The position numbers were made by a program, and so were the translations under genes. Positions 61,737 to 64,000 of a stretch of DNA of 64,000 nucleotides are shown here, one piece after another; position 1 is the stretch's first letter, and each line of letters starts with the position of its first letter. This stretch comes from Bacillus sp. REN10 (GTDB lineage Bacteria; Bacillota; Bacilli; Bacillales; Domibacillaceae), in assembly GCF_016820555.1 (NCBI RefSeq), contig NZ_JADHDW010000003.1, forward strand, positions 1 through 64,000, given 5' to 3'. The notes below the pieces were generated by a model. That model searched no databases. It had not been told where the DNA came from and saw nothing but the letters and a program-made list of their open reading frames with translations.

Positions 61737-63164
61737 ATGCAGTTTTTAGATGTACTTGATCAATATGTGCTGAAAATTAATGACTATTTGTACACCTATT
61801 TAATGATTGCGATGTTAATAGGTTTAGGTCTGTTTTTCTCATATAAAAGCAAGTTTGTTCAATTTCGTTATTTTGGAGAAATGTTTCGCGTAATTTTTGA
61901 AAAGTCAACTATCTCAACAGAAGGAAAAAAAGGGGTTTCTTCTTTCCAGGCATTTACGATTAGTGCAGCTTCACGGGTAGGAACAGGGAACCTTGCTGGT
62001 GTAGCAACAGCGATTGCAACAGGAGGACCTGGAGCTGTTTTCTGGATGTGGCTGATTGCTTTTGTTGGAGCTGCCTCTAGTTTTGTGGAGAGCACGTTAG
62101 CTCAAGTGTATAAAATCAAAGATAAAGACGGATTCCGCGGAGGTCCTGCCTATTATATGGAGAAGGGACTGAACAAGAGATGGATGGGTGTGATCTTTGC
62201 GATTACCATCACCTTTTGTTTCGGATTAGTCTTTAATGCGGTTCAGTCAAATACGATCTCAAATGCAGTTAACCAAAGCTTTAATGTATCTACTTCTACC
62301 ATTGGTTTGATTTTGGCTGCTTTAACAGCTGTCATTATTTTCGGTGGAGTGAAACGGATTGTACATGTTACGCAAATTTTAGTTCCAGTTATGGCTATTC
62401 TTTATTTAATTTTGGCTGTTGCGATTTTAGTCATGAACATTACAGAAGTTCCTGCCATGTTTATGCTGATTTTTAAAAGTGCTTTCGGCTTACAAGAGGC
62501 AGCCGGAGGGGCACTAGGAGCGGCTATTATGAATGGCGTGAAGCGCGGGCTATACTCCAATGAAGCGGGGATGGGTTCCGCTCCAAACGCCGCAGCGACA
62601 GCAGATGTCAGTCATCCAGTTAAACAAGGGTTGATTCAAACATTAGGTGTATTTGTGGATACAATTGTAATTTGTTCCGCCACTGCGTTTATCATTCTTT
62701 TATCTGGCGAGTATACAAAAGAAGGACTTACTTCGATTAATTTAACTCAATCGGCATTAAGTGTTCATATCGGTGATTGGGCAACCATTTTCCTTGCAGT
62801 AGCCATTTTCTTATTTGCCTTTAGTTCAGTCATCGGGAACTACTATTATGGTGAAACAAATATTGAATTTATTAAAAATTCACCAGCGGCATTGTTCATT
62901 TATCGTCTAGCGGCTGTTGGAATGGTTTACTTTGGAGCCGTTGCTAAAATCAGTTTAGTATGGGATTTAGCCGACTTATTTATGGCAATTATGGCCTTTA
63001 TCAACTTAATTGCGATTGCAATGCTATCTAAAATCGCGATGGCGGTTCTCAGCGACTATCATAAGCAACGAAAAGCTGGGAAAGAACCAGTTTTCTATGC
63101 GGATTCCATTGAAGGGATCCATGGAGTAGAATGTTGGGAACGGAAGCCGGAAACAAACAAATAA
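61737..63164 (+). CDS. alsT: Sodium:alanine/glycine symporter (AGCS family)
   Basis: Imports an amino acid, usually alanine, glycine or glutamine, with sodium. The protein has 475 residues and about ten membrane segments. The family signature is seen in SSFQAFTISAASRVGTGNLAGVATAIATGGPGAVFWMW. Its place after parC and sequence match B. subtilis AlsT. The start follows AAGGAAGGAGAGG. Together with ald in the same window it could feed alanine use, but they are far apart. Confidence 0.93.
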   Translation: MQFLDVLDQYVLKINDYLYTYLMIAMLIGLGLFFSYKSKFVQFRYFGEMFRVIFEKSTISTEGKKGVSSFQAFTISAASRVGTGNLAGVATAIATGGPGAVFWMWLIAFVGAASSFVESTLAQVYKIKDKDGFRGGPAYYMEKGLNKRWMGVIFAITITFCFGLVFNAVQSNTISNAVNQSFNVSTSTIGLILAALTAVIIFGGVKRIVHVTQILVPVMAILYLILAVAILVMNITEVPAMFMLIFKSAFGLQEAAGGALGAAIMNGVKRGLYSNEAGMGSAPNAAATADVSHPVKQGLIQTLGVFVDTIVICSATAFIILLSGEYTKEGLTSINLTQSALSVHIGDWATIFLAVAIFLFAFSSVIGNYYYGETNIEFIKNSPAALFIYRLAAVGMVYFGAVAKISLVWDLADLFMAIMAFINLIAIAMLSKIAMAVLSDYHKQRKAGKEPVFYADSIEGIHGVECWERKPETNK

Positions 63165-63554
63165 ACACACAAAGCCTATGGCGAATATCGCTATGGGCTT
63201 TTTTATATGCAATGAATGTATATAAATCTAAAATGATGTTCCGGCATCATCACATCCTATCTAGTTAGAAAAACCAACAGCGTATCTTATATCGATTTAA
63301 CAAGTTGAACATGGATAGAAAAGCAACACAGTGTACTTTTTTCTCTTATTACCTAGTAATTTGATATAAAAAAGTGTTAATCTTTAATCAGTTCTAATTT
63401 TTGTATCACTATAGTATCAATGCAACAATCTAAATATCATTTTACGAAATTTTTTATATAATTATCTGCTTTTTGACGATTGTGTCAATGTAGGGATAAA
63501 GGGAGATTTACCAACCTTGAGTTATCTGTCATTTTAAGAAGAGGGGTATGGAAA
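63165..63554. other. 390-bp AT-rich intergenic stretch
   Basis: It holds the alsT terminator (63171-63205) and then AT-rich DNA with a short direct repeat, GTATCA twice 11 bases apart near 63404-63420. No coding frame or RNA structure is evident. The promoter of the PAS-domain gene must lie here but was not identified. Confidence 0.5.
63171..63205 (+). terminator. Terminator of alsT
   Basis: AAAGCCTATGGCGA and TCGCTATGGGCTTT (two G-U pairs), followed by a T run. Confidence 0.75.
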
Positions 63555-64000
63555 GTGGCGAATAATTTTTTTAATTCTTCACTCATTTCTATGGAAGAGA
63601 TCGAGTGGTTTATACAAATGACAAAAGATATATTTGCAGCAGTAGATCATGAAGGAATAATTCATTTTGTCAATCCAGCATTAAACGAAATGCTCGGTTA
63701 TGAAGAAAACGAGCTGATTGGAAAAAACTTTCTAGAGTATGTGTATCCTGCAGATCTTGAATATACAAAAGAAAAATTTGCAGAGGTGTTGCAATGCGGC
63801 AAATTAGTATCTGTTGAAAATCGCTGTCTTTCTAAAGATAGCAATTATACTTGGGTTTCTTGGAATGCTGCTTCCATCAAAAAAATGGTATTAATGATTG
63901 GGCAAAATATTAATAAGCAAAAGCAGTTAGAAAGAGAATTAATTCAATCCAATCAATATATTCAATCATTTTGGGAAAACACGGGTGATGCAGTTGATCT
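63555..64000 (+). CDS. PAS-domain sensor protein, N-terminal part (cut by window end)
   Basis: The first 148 codons of a longer gene. GTG 63555 follows GAGGGG; the ATG at 63548 leads to an immediate stop. Residues about 15-125 form a PAS domain: IFAAVDHEGIIHFVNPALNEMLGYEENELIGKNFLEYVYPADL. A second PAS-like or linker segment appears to begin at about 135 (YIQSFWENTGDAVDL). Whether the output is a kinase, a c-di-GMP enzyme or a sigma-54 activator cannot be seen. Confidence 0.8.
   Translation, partial: MANNFFNSSLISMEEIEWFIQMTKDIFAAVDHEGIIHFVNPALNEMLGYEENELIGKNFLEYVYPADLEYTKEKFAEVLQCGKLVSVENRCLSKDSNYTWVSWNAASIKKMVLMIGQNINKQKQLERELIQSNQYIQSFWENTGDAVD

Overview
The window is a chromosomal segment of a low-GC, endospore-forming member of the Bacillaceae (Firmicutes). 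Three things support this. Most of the gene order matches the Bacillus subtilis lexA-yneA-yneB-ynzC-tkt-sirA-yneF-ccdA-yneI-ccdC-yneK and citB-yneP-yneQ-yneR-plsY-yneT-parE-parC-alsT neighbourhood. Sporulation genes are present (sirA, a Spo0E-family phosphatase, tlp). Ribosome binding sites are strong AGGAGG types, with several GTG and TTG starts. The species cannot be fixed from the sequence alone.

Layout. 1-3.3 kb is accessory DNA: a secreted small protein with a coupled partner, a lysine/glutamate-rich membrane protein, and a helix-turn-helix gene broken by one extra base, behind a three-copy 11-bp-spaced repeat and a leader terminator. It ends in a 540-bp gene-free stretch. 3.4-10.7 kb is core: asnB, then the SOS locus (lexA divergent from yneA-yneB-ynzC, with three LexA boxes), transketolase, sirA and yneF. 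10.7-12.9 kb is an insertion holding a phage tail-spike-like beta-helix protein and a Spo0E-type phosphatase. 13.1-15.3 kb returns to core (ccdA, yneI, ccdC, yneK). 15.4-19.7 kb is the sbcDC nuclease pair. 19.8-29 kb holds a Zn/Cd-type P-ATPase, a SCO copper chaperone, a small zinc-ribbon protein, a DUF1284 protein, the adeR-ald alanine pair, and an acetate-type symporter pair under a perfect CcpA site. 29.2-37.4 kb is mixed: a large coiled-coil protein of unknown function, opuD, a lytic transglycosylase plus nuclease lipoprotein, a second FtsH-like protease, an OsmC protein and tlp. 37.5-47.2 kb has a YhgE/Pip membrane protein with two internal repeat arrays, topB, dhaKLM and an SF1 helicase with a degenerate PLD-like tail. 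47.4-63.2 kb is core again: aconitase with a CcpC operator, a short FbpB-like gene, yneP-yneQ, yneR, a DUF342 protein, plsY, a purine-type permease, yneT, a DUF1259 protein, parE-parC and alsT. The window ends inside a PAS-domain sensor gene.

Working together. The SOS block couples DNA damage to a division block (YneA) and sits near SirA, which restrains replication at sporulation. Carbon and nitrogen use is represented by alanine oxidation, acetate uptake, dihydroxyacetone phosphorylation, aconitase and asparagine synthesis, with visible CcpA and CcpC sites. Chromosome topology and repair are represented by ParE/ParC, TopB and SbcCD.

Limits. Most of the window is ordinary core genome. I found no CRISPR array, tRNA, rRNA or insertion sequence, and no clear undescribed multi-gene system. 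The observations most worth following are the frameshifted HTH gene with its repeats, the repeat architecture of the YhgE-like protein, the helicase with a PLD-like domain that lacks the catalytic residues, the large inverted repeat ahead of topB, and the tail-spike/Spo0E insertion.
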